A stretch of 64,000 nucleotides of DNA from an uncultured Candidatus Melainabacteria bacterium (lineage in GTDB: Bacteria > Cyanobacteriota > Vampirovibrionia > Gastranaerophilales > Gastranaerophilaceae), in NCBI GenBank assembly GCA_934717745.1, contig CAKUZB010000007.1:26914-90913 (forward strand). Reading direction: 5' to 3'. This document shows positions 53,131-62,340 of the stretch, in pieces (the stretch's first letter is position 1; every line of letters begins with the position of its first letter). The notes below the pieces were generated by a model. It was given only the letters and a program-made list of their open reading frames with translations, was not told where the DNA came from and did not search any database. The translations under genes and the position numbers were made by a program.

Positions 53131-54078
53131 ATGACCCAAAGCATTTCTTTAGGAAATGGTGTTAATGCTTTTTTTGAAAATAAAAATGCTATCCTAAAAT
53201 CTTTATCCCGATCAAAAAATCAATCACAAATCACAAATTCTCAATGTAAAACTCAACAATTTTCAGAAGATTATACAAAATTGAAAAATAATATGTTTTC
53301 AATAATGGGCGATAAATCACCGACGAATGTTGAAGATTTCAAAAATTTGATTTCAGTGGCTCTTTTTTCAAATTCTTATGATATAAATTCTGCTGATGAA
53401 TTTTGTATAAAAGAAAACTCCGATTTTGAAAATTTTATTAATTCAATAAATTTTGAAAAAGAATTTCAAGACTATATGGAATCTCGTGGTTGCAAATCCG
53501 AAAATGAATTGAAATCTCTAAACGAAGCAGGTTTTAATTCTGTTGAGGAGTTAAAAAATGCAGTCGAAAGAACCATAAAAATTTTGGAGATTAATATAGA
53601 AAGTACTGGCTATAAAACCGACGCTATCAAGGATAATATTTCTGCAATACTTGATAATGCAAGCATAGAGGACTTAAATAATTTTTTGAAAAACTCAAAA
53701 GATACTTCTTATGTAATGCAAGTAACTGCACTGGAGTTTTTGGCAGAAAGTGCACTTGATGATGAAGATGTTTTCTTGGCATTCAAAAATTCAATGGACG
53801 AATTTTTACAAAGAATGATTGAGGGAAAATCTGGCGAGGAAGAAGTTGAAAAGGCTTTGAAGAAATACATGTTTAAACTTCACGAGGACGGCGAAAAACC
53901 AAACGAAACGGAGCCTAAATCGGAAGAAGGTGAAGAAGAAGACCACTCGAAAGACAGTATAAACGATATTATCAGAAGACGTTCTGCAAATGAAACCTAC
54001 AAAAATGAAAAACTTAATGCAATTGCAGATACTGGAAAATCAACCTCAAATTTACAAACTGCGATTGCCACAAAATAG
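53131..54078 (+). CDS. unknown protein, paralog of the next gene
   Basis: 315 residues. The polar N-terminus is followed by helical segments that match the downstream protein (FENFINSINFEKEFQDYMESRGCKS.., NEAGFNSVEELKNAVE). The C-terminus is strongly acidic (EEGEEEDHSKDSIND). No known domain. A longer frame from 53068 would add a hydrophobic MKTLLFFLSC start, so a signal sequence cannot be ruled out; GAGAGGA before 53131 favours the short form. Probably co-transcribed with the next gene. Confidence 0.68.
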   Translation: MTQSISLGNGVNAFFENKNAILKSLSRSKNQSQITNSQCKTQQFSEDYTKLKNNMFSIMGDKSPTNVEDFKNLISVALFSNSYDINSADEFCIKENSDFENFINSINFEKEFQDYMESRGCKSENELKSLNEAGFNSVEELKNAVERTIKILEINIESTGYKTDAIKDNISAILDNASIEDLNNFLKNSKDTSYVMQVTALEFLAESALDDEDVFLAFKNSMDEFLQRMIEGKSGEEEVEKALKKYMFKLHEDGEKPNETEPKSEEGEEEDHSKDSINDIIRRRSANETYKNEKLNAIADTGKSTSNLQTAIATK

Positions 54079-54087
54079 GAGAAAAAT

Positions 54088-54981
54088 ATGATTTCATCAA
54101 TAGGTTCAATTTTTTATACAAGTAATATTTCAACAATGTTTCAACGAACAACTCCTGAAACTAAGGTTCAAGAAAATAATTTTACAAATAATTTATCAGA
54201 AAACTCAAATATAGATATTGTTTCAGACAAACCTACAAACAAATATAAAGATTTTTATGAAAAAATGCGATACGTGGTTTATTGTTACACTGGTGGGGAT
54301 TCATCAAGTGGTGAAAGTGGCGGACCTACTACCTTAGAATCATACCAAAATCGTGTTAGCAAATTTATGAAAAATGAATTTGACAACAGTGAGGGTGTAA
54401 ACGAATTTCTAAAAACTGTCGATTGGGAAACCGATTTTGATATTTATTATAACAAAGGAGGTTGTACTACAATTGAAGAATTGAATGAAATTCAAAAGGC
54501 CGGATTTAAAAGCAAAGAACAATTGATGTCAATGACACAATTTCAGGCTTTATATTTTTCTTCAAATGTTGATGAAAATGCTTCTATATTTTCTGGAATA
54601 GGGGTAAGTATGTGGGATATTGTTCATAATGCATCAACAAGTGATATGATTGAATATTGCAAAGACAGTAATATTCTGATGAATGATGTTGAAAAGATGG
54701 CTAGTGCGACAAAAAAATTCTTCGGAAAATATTTAGATGCCGAAAAATCAGAACGATTTAACTTTTATATTGATAAATACTTAGAATCAATTAAAGAAGA
54801 TGATAAAAAATCTGCAAAAAATGCTATGGAAGATGAAATTTTAGAAAGTTTAAAAGAGTCTGCTGAAGCAGATGATACCGATGAACAAGACTCTTCTGAA
54901 AATTTCGATTCACAAATAAATGAAACAAATAGTATTTCAATGCAGATAAATCAACAACTCGCTCAAATTATTTATGCATAA
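54088..54981 (+). CDS. unknown protein, paralog of the previous gene
   Basis: 297 residues. It shares with its neighbour a central block: VNEFLKTVDWETDFDIYYNKGGCTTIEELNEIQKAGF (in parts) and an acidic helical C-terminal half (DILDNAS / DIVHNAS plus Lys/Glu helices). A Gly/Ser stretch (GGDSSSGESGGP) lies near residue 70. TAGGAG precedes the ATG, 9 nt after the previous stop. Tandem duplication with strong divergence suggests rapidly evolving, perhaps surface or secreted, proteins (inference). Confidence 0.7.
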   Translation: MISSIGSIFYTSNISTMFQRTTPETKVQENNFTNNLSENSNIDIVSDKPTNKYKDFYEKMRYVVYCYTGGDSSSGESGGPTTLESYQNRVSKFMKNEFDNSEGVNEFLKTVDWETDFDIYYNKGGCTTIEELNEIQKAGFKSKEQLMSMTQFQALYFSSNVDENASIFSGIGVSMWDIVHNASTSDMIEYCKDSNILMNDVEKMASATKKFFGKYLDAEKSERFNFYIDKYLESIKEDDKKSAKNAMEDEILESLKESAEADDTDEQDSSENFDSQINETNSISMQINQQLAQIIYA

Positions 54982-55003
54982 AAACTAATTGAAATAACAT
55001 ATT

Positions 55004-55033
55004 AAAAAGGCACTCCAATAGGGGTGCTTTTTT
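55004..55033 (+). terminator. terminator, duplicate of the one at 52998
   Basis: Same AAAAGGCACTCC/GGGGTGC hairpin, with one base fewer in the loop, then T6. Confidence 0.85.
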
Positions 55034-55131
55034 GTTGCAAAAATATTTATTGGAAAATATTGATTTGTTTAATTTATTGAATATAATATATAGTGTAAAA
55101 AATACAATTTATATTTAAAAGGGATAATTTT

Positions 55132-56571
55132 ATGATTAAGCAAAAAAGAAATAAAACTAAAATCGTTGCAACTCTTGGGCCAGCAAGTAGTGATGAAGCG
55201 ATTATTGAACAATTAGTTTCTGCCGGGGCGACAATGTTTAGATTGAACACTTCGCATAATACGGCGGAAGAACATGCCAAAACAATTGAAAAAATCAGAG
55301 CGATTGAGAAAAAATTAAAAATATTTATTCCAATTATGGTTGATTTACAAGGTCCCAAAATCAGAGTTGGTAACTTGATTGAACCTATTCCATTAGAAGT
55401 TGGTAAAGAATTAGTTTTGGAATATGGTTTAGAACAAACTGATTCAAACATTGTCCCTGTTGATTATAAGGGTATTGCAGACGATGTTCACGAGGGTGAA
55501 TGTATTTTACTTGATGACGGTAAAATTAAAATTCAAGTAACTAAAAAAGAGGGTACAAAGGTTTATGTAAAAGTTTTACATGGCGAATTATTGAAACCAA
55601 GAAAAGGTATTAATGTTCCTGGAGGTACAGGTAGCGTTTCTGCAATTACAGAAAAAGACGTTGGATTTATTAAATTTGCAGTAGAACATAATGCTGATTA
55701 CCTTGCGTTATCGTTTGTTAGAGATAAAGATGATGTTTTATTAGCAAAAAAATATATTAGCCATTTTGGTGCTGATATTCCTGTAATTTCTAAAATTGAA
55801 AAACCGGAAGCGGTGGATAATATTGAAGAAATTTTAGATGCAAGTGATGCTGTAATGGTTGCAAGGGGTGATTTGGGTATTGAATTATCTCCGGAAAAAG
55901 TTCCAATGGTGCAAAAACAAATTATTGAAACAGCATTTAATTACAGAAAAACTTGTATTGTTGCTACGCAAATGTTGGAATCGATGATAGAAGAACCTAT
56001 TCCGACAAGAGCAGAGGTTTCAGACGTCGCTAATGCGATTTTAGATGGTGCTGATGCGGTTATGTTGTCCGGTGAAACAGCAATGGGAAAATATCCGGTG
56101 GAAGCCGTTAAAATGATGGCAGAAATTGCAAGAGATGTTGAGGCAAGTCAATTCTGTTGCTATAATATAGATTTGGAAATGAAAGAGGATTATGAACCTA
56201 CTCCACAAGCAATTGCAAGTGCTGCGGTTAAAATGGCTGATTATTTGGGTGCAAAAGCAATTTTAGCATTTACTCATACTGGTTATACAACAAAATTACT
56301 TTCAAAATTAAGACCAAAAGTTCCGGTTATTGCGGTATCCGATATGGAAAAAACTTGCAGAAGATTGAATTTGTATTGGGATATTCACCCAACTTTAAAA
56401 AATTGGGACGTAGATTTAACTGATAATTTGTTGAAAAAAATTGATAAATTATTATTGGAAAAAACTTCATTTCAAAAAGATGATAGAGTAATCATTATCG
56501 GCTCAATTCCAAAATTAATCACAGGAAGAACAAACTTCGTACGTGTACATAGAATGTGTGCGTTTCAGTAA
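55132..56571 (+). CDS. pyk: pyruvate kinase
   Basis: 479 residues. Makes pyruvate and ATP from PEP. Motifs: KIVATLGPASS, FRLNTSHNT, VDLQGPKIRVG, ISKIEKPEAVDNIEEIL, VARGDLGIEL and the metal/PEP site MLESMIEEPIPTRAEVSDVANAILDGADAVMLSGETA. The C-terminal allosteric domain is present (ILAFTHTGYTTKLLSKLRP). No extra PEP-utiliser domain. AAAGGGA precedes the ATG. It completes the link from eno to AdhE-based fermentation. Confidence 0.97.
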   Translation: MIKQKRNKTKIVATLGPASSDEAIIEQLVSAGATMFRLNTSHNTAEEHAKTIEKIRAIEKKLKIFIPIMVDLQGPKIRVGNLIEPIPLEVGKELVLEYGLEQTDSNIVPVDYKGIADDVHEGECILLDDGKIKIQVTKKEGTKVYVKVLHGELLKPRKGINVPGGTGSVSAITEKDVGFIKFAVEHNADYLALSFVRDKDDVLLAKKYISHFGADIPVISKIEKPEAVDNIEEILDASDAVMVARGDLGIELSPEKVPMVQKQIIETAFNYRKTCIVATQMLESMIEEPIPTRAEVSDVANAILDGADAVMLSGETAMGKYPVEAVKMMAEIARDVEASQFCCYNIDLEMKEDYEPTPQAIASAAVKMADYLGAKAILAFTHTGYTTKLLSKLRPKVPVIAVSDMEKTCRRLNLYWDIHPTLKNWDVDLTDNLLKKIDKLLLEKTSFQKDDRVIIIGSIPKLITGRTNFVRVHRMCAFQ

Positions 56572-56621
56572 CTTGTAAAATTAAAGATTTTTTTAGATAG
56601 TCAGTCTTAGATCATTATTCA

Positions 56622-57577
56622 ATACTGACTATTTTTGATGTTAAAGTATGTTATAATCATATAACTCAATAATTGGCATGCATCTCGGGTTTTGATTTAC
56701 TCTTAATTTAAAGTATGTTATAATATTGGAAGAATATTTAGTAACAAGATTATCGTTTTGATTTACTCTTAATTTAAAGTATGTTATAATGTAACCACCC
56801 ATTTAATATTCAACAACGACGTTTTGATTTACTTTTAATTTAAAGTATGTTATAATTATAGTTATGAAGTTATATTCAAAAGATTTGTTTTGATTTACTC
56901 TTAATTTAAAGTATGTTATAATGTTAAAACCATATTTTGCAGACGTAGACGAGTTTTGATTTACTCTTAATTTAAAGTATGTTATAATCTATTTTAGTAG
57001 GATCTTGACTCTCTTCTGTTTTGATTTACTCTTAATTTAAAGTATGTTATAATGAAATGGCTGAACATCTCTATATCTACTAAGTTTTGATTTACTCTTA
57101 ATTTAAAGTATGTTATAATGACTGTCCAGTGTGTAAACCTAAACCACCGTTTTGATTTACTCTTAATTTAAAGTATGTTATAATTGCAACTATATTATGT
57201 ATATCACATTCATGTTTTGATTTACTCTTAATTTAAAGTATGTTATAATATACAGTAAGATATGAAGTAGGCGATACTTGTTTTGATTTACTCTTAATTT
57301 AAAGTATGTTATAATTATAACGAGTACCTCCACGAGCACAGCGTTGTTTTGATTTACTCTTAATTTAAAGTATGTTATAATACAAAAAGCGGAAAATATA
57401 GCCCGATACATGTTTTGATTTACTCTTAATTTAAAGTATGTTATAATAAAAAATGAAAAAATTTAATGACAGGATTGTTTTGATTTACTCTTAATTTAAA
57501 GTATGTTATAATGTAAATGAATTAGTAAATAATGGAATTTAGTTTTGATTTACTCTTAATTTAAAGTATGTTATAAT
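56622..57577 (+). CRISPR. type II-C CRISPR array, 15 repeats, 14 spacers
   Basis: 36-nt repeats begin GTTTTGATTTACTC and end AAAGTATGTTATAAT. Starts: 56622 (degenerate), 56689, 56755, 56821, 56887, 56953, 57018, 57084, 57149, 57214, 57280, 57346, 57412, 57477, 57542. Spacers are 29-31 nt. The copy at 56821 has one C-to-T change; the first copy keeps only the last 17 bases well, marking that end as the old end. Each intact repeat contains TTTACT-N17-TATAAT with TG before the -10, so spacers can be transcribed from promoters inside repeats, as known for Neisseria II-C arrays. Transcription is on the + strand. Confidence 0.98.
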
Positions 57578-57601
57578 AGGATATACAAATTTATATATTT
57601 A

Positions 57602-57610
57602 TGATATACT
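57602..57610 (+). promoter_or_regulatory. extended -10 of the tracrRNA
   Basis: TGATATACT places the start 7 nt later, at 57617, exactly where the anti-repeat begins. The last repeat's own promoter (TATAAT ending at 57577) also reads into this RNA. Confidence 0.7.
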
Positions 57611-57616
57611 AATTGC

Positions 57617-57710
57617 ATAACATACTTTAAGTTAAGAGTCCAATCAGAATTGAACAGAGAATAATTGATTCCTCTACTATGTACGAATAAATTCATTCTC
57701 TAACCCTTTC
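57617..57710 (+). ncRNA. tracrRNA
   Basis: 57617-57639 is complementary to the repeat over 23 contiguous pairs (one G-U), followed by a bulge and AATCA. A hairpin (AGAGAAT/ATT-C-CTCT, 57656-57675) and more weak stems follow. The 3' end is uncertain because no clear terminator is visible; a 10-nt anti-repeat-like piece (ATAACATACT) recurs at 57719-57728. It guides RNase III processing and Cas9 loading. Same strand as the crRNAs, convergent with cas2. Confidence 0.88.
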
Positions 57711-57756
57711 AAAAATAAATAACATACTACATGACATCTATAATTTTAACATGAAA

Positions 57757-58104
57757 TTACCAGAATGTCATCTGTTTTTCTATAATTTTGCCCATTTCTG
57801 TTTTGTATTTAGACCGATTATAATCTGATTTTTGTATGCATACAGAATTACTCCATTGGGCGTCAGTTATGTATATAACATTTATACTTCCCGTTGAAGG
57901 TGCTATCTGTTTTATTGCTTTTATAAATTGTTCTTGTTTTTCATAAGTTACGCATGAACGAACATAAATTGAATTTTGAAGCATAAAGTATCCTAAATTC
58001 AATAAATCTTTTCTAAATCTGTTTGCAAGTCGCATTTCTTCTTTTTCAACAACCGGCAAATCAAAACATACAAATAACCAACCCATTCTATACTTGCTCT
58101 TCAT
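57757..58104 (-). CDS. cas2: CRISPR-associated endonuclease Cas2
   Basis: 115 residues. Ferredoxin-like fold with GWLFVCFDLPVVEKEE (catalytic Asp on strand 1), FRKDLLNLGYFMLQNSIYVRSC and a C-terminal GKIIEKQMTFW. It forms the spacer-integration complex with Cas1. The start could be 58104 (MKSKYRMGW, similar to other II-C Cas2) or 58086, one base after the cas1 stop. No csn2 or cas4 is present, as expected for II-C. Confidence 0.94.
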   Translation of the reverse strand: MKSKYRMGWLFVCFDLPVVEKEEMRLANRFRKDLLNLGYFMLQNSIYVRSCVTYEKQEQFIKAIKQIAPSTGSINVIYITDAQWSNSVCIQKSDYNRSKYKTEMGKIIEKQMTFW

Positions 58105-59041
58105 ATTCTCTATTTTTGTGTTTATCAATATATAAATACTGTTCTTTGATATTTGGAAGTGTTAATTTTTCTATTGAATATTTTATAAAGGCATTTGTAA
58201 TATCTTCAACATAAATTTCTATATAGTCAATGATTTTGTAACTTAAGCCTTTTGCTTTTAATCTATAATTTTTAAGGCAGAATGCTAAATATTCACACCA
58301 AGATTTATGTTTTTTATTTTTAAAGTCGCCACCTCTATTAACTTTAAATTTGTACAAATAAAAATCTACAAATGCCCTAAATGGCTCAACTAAATCATAA
58401 ATAAAAGGTGTCGAACCATATTTTTCTTTATGGTGTATTCCTAAATTTGGACACAATCCATGAATTAAAACCGAGCGATAAATTAGAGTAGAAATAACTG
58501 CATAACCATAATTTAAGCAAGAATTTTCAAAAGTTTCTGCGTTTTTGTGTTCTCTGATAGTATCAACTTCTAAAATTTTAAAATATTCTTGCCAATATTG
58601 TTTTGCTACATTACCTTCACTAACTAGAGGGCGATTTATTAGTTTTTCAAGGCTATGTTCTTTTACTCCAATTAAATTTAAGCAGTTTGCTTGATTTTGC
58701 ATTTTTTGAAAAAGAATTGTTTTCCAAAGTGTATTATCAAATATTTCATTTTGTTCAATTTGGTTTAAAAATGCCTTTGTTCGAACAACTCTATCTAGTC
58801 CTAAACTCCAACCTATTGGTTTGAAGTGATTATTGCAATGTAAAATTACAATATCATTTTCCATTAGTCTAGCAAGGCAAGAATTTGTAAAAGACACTTG
58901 ATGAGTCGCAACAATTATTGCTCGAATATCTACAATAGGAAGTTTATTTTCGCTCTCATCATCATATTTGCAAAATAAAAATCCTTTTTCACAATAAAGT
59001 TTTATATTTGGTGTAGTTAAATGAAGTATGTGGTAACTCAT
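58088..59041 (-). CDS. cas1: CRISPR-associated integrase Cas1
   Basis: About 317 residues. Catalytic regions are visible: ENSCLNYGYAVIST (Glu), LGIHHKEKYG (His) and FIYDLVEPFRAFVD (Asp/Glu). Inserts new spacers together with Cas2. I choose the start MSYHILHLTTP at 59041, which matches type II Cas1 N-termini. An in-frame start up to 59098 would overlap cas9. The short gap to cas9 shows one operon: cas9-cas1-cas2. Confidence 0.94.
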   Translation of the reverse strand: MSYHILHLTTPNIKLYCEKGFLFCKYDDESENKLPIVDIRAIIVATHQVSFTNSCLARLMENDIVILHCNNHFKPIGWSLGLDRVVRTKAFLNQIEQNEIFDNTLWKTILFQKMQNQANCLNLIGVKEHSLEKLINRPLVSEGNVAKQYWQEYFKILEVDTIREHKNAETFENSCLNYGYAVISTLIYRSVLIHGLCPNLGIHHKEKYGSTPFIYDLVEPFRAFVDFYLYKFKVNRGGDFKNKKHKSWCEYLAFCLKNYRLKAKGLSYKIIDYIEIYVEDITNAFIKYSIEKLTLPNIKEQYLYIDKHKNREYEEQV

Positions 59042-59087
59042 ATACTCCATAATATCAATATTTTTTAAAATTAGAATAGCCAAATGG

Positions 59088-62000
59088 CTATTTTTCATTT
59101 TTATATTTTTTGAAATGTAAATAAACCAAATTATTTATGCTTGTTAATATCTCAATTCCAGAATTATTTTCAATTCGAATACCTCCATTTGACATTATCG
59201 TTCTTAATTTGAATATTCCTTTTGAAACAATTGATTTTGATGAAACTTTTTTTTCTTTGCCGTTTTCATTCACAATCAATGAATATACATTTGCTTCAAA
59301 GTCTTCTGGTATTTCAACAAGACAACCGGAGTAGAACATTTCTCCCTTGTTGTAAAGTTTACAACCCATGTCAATAAGTTTATCTTTAACATCTTGTGTC
59401 TTTTTATTAGCATAAATAGGCATAACTTTTACTGCATTTTTTGGGTCAAAATACAGGATTTGACCTTTATGTCCTTTTGAATGCTTAAATTGATTTTTTA
59501 CACTTTTAGTCCCAAAGTCTACATATTCACCCATTCTTTCTCGTTCGTTTTTATCAAGTTCTATTTGACCTTTTGCTTCAATCATTAAAACTTTTTTAAC
59601 ATGAGTTTTCTTTTTAGGGTGTGTATAATTTGCTAATAATTCATTCCATTCTTGATTTGTAGGTTTGTTATTTATATGATTTAACAAATCTTTTCTTATA
59701 TCATCATCTAAAATATTATTTATTTTCTTTTCTTTTGGTTCAAGTGAGGTTATATCCGCTCTTTTTGTAAGATATGTATTGCCATTTTTTACTCGTTTTC
59801 CGTAAATACTTTCTAATGGTTTTATATTTCCTTTAAAAGTTTTATCGTTTGCATAAGGATATGGCATAAGGTTATTTATAGCCTCTTTAATAATTTCTGG
59901 ATTTAACCCTTCAATTTCATCAACTTTCTTTTCTTTATTATATTTATAATCTCTTGAAAAACTTATACATATTGCATCTAGGGCATGATGTTTGTCATTA
60001 TCACGATTTTTCTTTACATCATCTCCCAGCAATTTGTTTAACTTGTAAGTTCTTCTTATAGATGCGGTTGAAGAACCATTATTGACAAATATATGACGAT
60101 TTTCTCCTTCAACTTGTAATCCCCAACCAAAAATAGTTGCTGTAAATTGTTGAGCAACTCTAGCAATTTGTGCAGTTTCTGCAAGTCCATTATAACTATC
60201 AATTAATTTTTTGCAGTCTTCAGGTTTACTTGTTAATAATTCATATTTCTTTTTTCCTAATGTATCTTTTATTGCTTCAAGTCTATTAACGAAATCGAAC
60301 CAAGTTTTTTCATCGTTGTGTAACCATTCATAAGGAGTTCTGCCTGCTTTCTTTTGGTTTTCCACTGAATAACATAGAACTTTGTTGTATAAAGCATCAT
60401 TTCCACCCATAGAACGTGGATAAATATGGTCAACTTCGCATGCGTCAAAATCAGATATCCCAATAGATTTTCCAGAATAAATACATTTTAAGCCTTGTTT
60501 TTTCAAAAGTTTAAGTTTTAAAATATTTTCTGAACTTAGAGCATTTGCATCTTTTAATTCTGACACAATTTGTTCATTATCTTTTTCATTTTCTTTCATT
60601 ACTTTTAGTGTATCATTTGCCTTTTTAGCACCAAACAATGAATTGTCCGCTCCATCTCTAACGAATTCAAAAATTACTTCATTTGGAGTTCCATATTCTT
60701 GTTTTAAATTTAAAATTAAATCTCTAAAAATTTGCAAACGATTTCTAACAATTGGATTTGTTATATTACCTATTAAAGTGTCAGTTTGTTCTCTGTTATC
60801 TGAAGAATTTTCTGCCATTTCATCTCTATTATCAGGAATATATAAATTGTTCCAATCTCCAATTTTTGAAATCATTGTGTTAATTTCTTCAATTGTAATC
60901 GGATTTTGTGTATTTGGTTTATCTACAAATTCTGTGATGTCAACGTTTTGTGGATATAATTCGCAAGACAATATAATCTTTGTCATAATTTTGCAGGCTC
61001 TACGGCAAAAACTAGAACGTCCAGAAATGTTTGCTTTCATTGGATCAATTTTATCTTTGATTTTTCTATTTAATACTGTTTCAATTTCTTTTTTTGTTAT
61101 TGTGGTATCAAGTTTTTCTTCGTTTGTATCAATTTTTGCTTTAATTAACCAATTTTCATAAATTTTTTTGATATCTATTGGTGATAATAAGAATTTTTCG
61201 CCTATATTATCTGTCAATCGTAAGTTCTTAAGTTTCATTAATAAAACTAAAGACACATTTTCTAAGGTATTTGCTTTACAAACGTTTCTTTTAGGTAGAA
61301 GTTTACATTTTGCGATAATTCTATTGTCAAATCTTGGAATTTTTTGACCTAATACACCTTGCCAATCATTTTTTGTACCTCTGAATTTTCTAAATTCTTT
61401 AACAACGTAAGAACCGTATGCTTGTCTATAATCTCCATACAAAAAATATTCGGCATCTATATTTTGTAATTGTGGTAATTGCTTTTGAGCATTAAGCCAA
61501 AGTTGTTTTAATTCTTTTTCAACAAGTTCTCTAGGTGCAACAAGTCCGTTTGTTCTAACTTTTTTAGAACCGGTTAGCGGAATAGTTGTTTTTAATTCAC
61601 TTGGATTTTCTTCACTCCACAAACCTAATCTTTTTGCGTCATAGTAACAAGGAAATTTGAAATCATCATTATTTATTAGTTCAACATTATTTTCTTTTGC
61701 ATATTTTGCCATGTATTCAGCATTTTTTTTATCATCGTCAGTTTTTGTATTAGCCCATGCTAAGTTTATGGCATCATAGCCTCTGCGTTGAAATGCATTA
61801 AATAATGCTTTGTATATTTGCCATTGTTCTAGTTTTTTGTTCTGCAATAGTGCAATTCTTAAAAGACAAGATGTATAAATATTTTTATCTTTTTTGTTTC
61901 CAAATTCTTTTTTAAAACGTTCGTCTTCTTTATCTAAAGTTTCTAAACCTGCATTTTGCCACAATTTCTTGAAAAATTGCTCTCTTGCTTTATGTGCCTC

Positions 62001-62159
62001 AATGGTCTTTTTTGCTCTTTTTCTATCTCTATTTGTAGAAATTTCTGCGTGGTCTTTGTCAATAATAATTGAACCGACGGTTTTTATATTAAAATCCTCT
62101 CTCACGCAATATCCAACGCTTGCTTTTCCTAAATCAAACGCAAAAACTTTTTTATTCAT
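59088..62159 (-). CDS. cas9: CRISPR effector nuclease Cas9, type II-C
   Basis: 1023 residues, in the compact II-C size range. RuvC-I has Asp9 (FAFDLGKASVGYC); an Arg-rich bridge helix follows (NRDRKRAKKTIEAHKAREQ); RuvC-II has Glu498 (VIFEFVRDG); HNH has Asp577-His578 (CEVDHIYPRSMGGND) with ENQKK; RuvC-III has His724-His725 and Asp728 (KHHALDAICISF). All nuclease residues are intact. The C-terminal ~250 residues are the PAM-interacting part. Start is the ATG at 62159 with AAGGAG ~13 nt upstream and TACAAT before it; a longer frame to 62273 is unlikely. PAM unknown. Confidence 0.97.
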   Translation of the reverse strand: MNKKVFAFDLGKASVGYCVREDFNIKTVGSIIIDKDHAEISTNRDRKRAKKTIEAHKAREQFFKKLWQNAGLETLDKEDERFKKEFGNKKDKNIYTSCLLRIALLQNKKLEQWQIYKALFNAFQRRGYDAINLAWANTKTDDDKKNAEYMAKYAKENNVELINNDDFKFPCYYDAKRLGLWSEENPSELKTTIPLTGSKKVRTNGLVAPRELVEKELKQLWLNAQKQLPQLQNIDAEYFLYGDYRQAYGSYVVKEFRKFRGTKNDWQGVLGQKIPRFDNRIIAKCKLLPKRNVCKANTLENVSLVLLMKLKNLRLTDNIGEKFLLSPIDIKKIYENWLIKAKIDTNEEKLDTTITKKEIETVLNRKIKDKIDPMKANISGRSSFCRRACKIMTKIILSCELYPQNVDITEFVDKPNTQNPITIEEINTMISKIGDWNNLYIPDNRDEMAENSSDNREQTDTLIGNITNPIVRNRLQIFRDLILNLKQEYGTPNEVIFEFVRDGADNSLFGAKKANDTLKVMKENEKDNEQIVSELKDANALSSENILKLKLLKKQGLKCIYSGKSIGISDFDACEVDHIYPRSMGGNDALYNKVLCYSVENQKKAGRTPYEWLHNDEKTWFDFVNRLEAIKDTLGKKKYELLTSKPEDCKKLIDSYNGLAETAQIARVAQQFTATIFGWGLQVEGENRHIFVNNGSSTASIRRTYKLNKLLGDDVKKNRDNDKHHALDAICISFSRDYKYNKEKKVDEIEGLNPEIIKEAINNLMPYPYANDKTFKGNIKPLESIYGKRVKNGNTYLTKRADITSLEPKEKKINNILDDDIRKDLLNHINNKPTNQEWNELLANYTHPKKKTHVKKVLMIEAKGQIELDKNERERMGEYVDFGTKSVKNQFKHSKGHKGQILYFDPKNAVKVMPIYANKKTQDVKDKLIDMGCKLYNKGEMFYSGCLVEIPEDFEANVYSLIVNENGKEKKVSSKSIVSKGIFKLRTIMSNGGIRIENNSGIEILTSINNLVYLHFKKYKNEK

Positions 62160-62340
62160 AAATAGTCTATATCTCCTTATTTTATTGTACCACAAATGGA
62201 AAAGTAATTTTAAATGCTTTGTAAATGCTTTTGTTTTATTTATTTTTTGTAAAAAAAATTCACAAAACCCCAAATTAGGGCAATTTTTATTTTTACGTTG
62301 CTTAATTTACATGTTAGAGATTTATAGTGTGCGAGCAACT

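Noticed and set aside
57190..57411. A minus-strand frame with repeated ITYFKLRVNQN
   Set aside because: It is a translation of the CRISPR repeats, not a gene.
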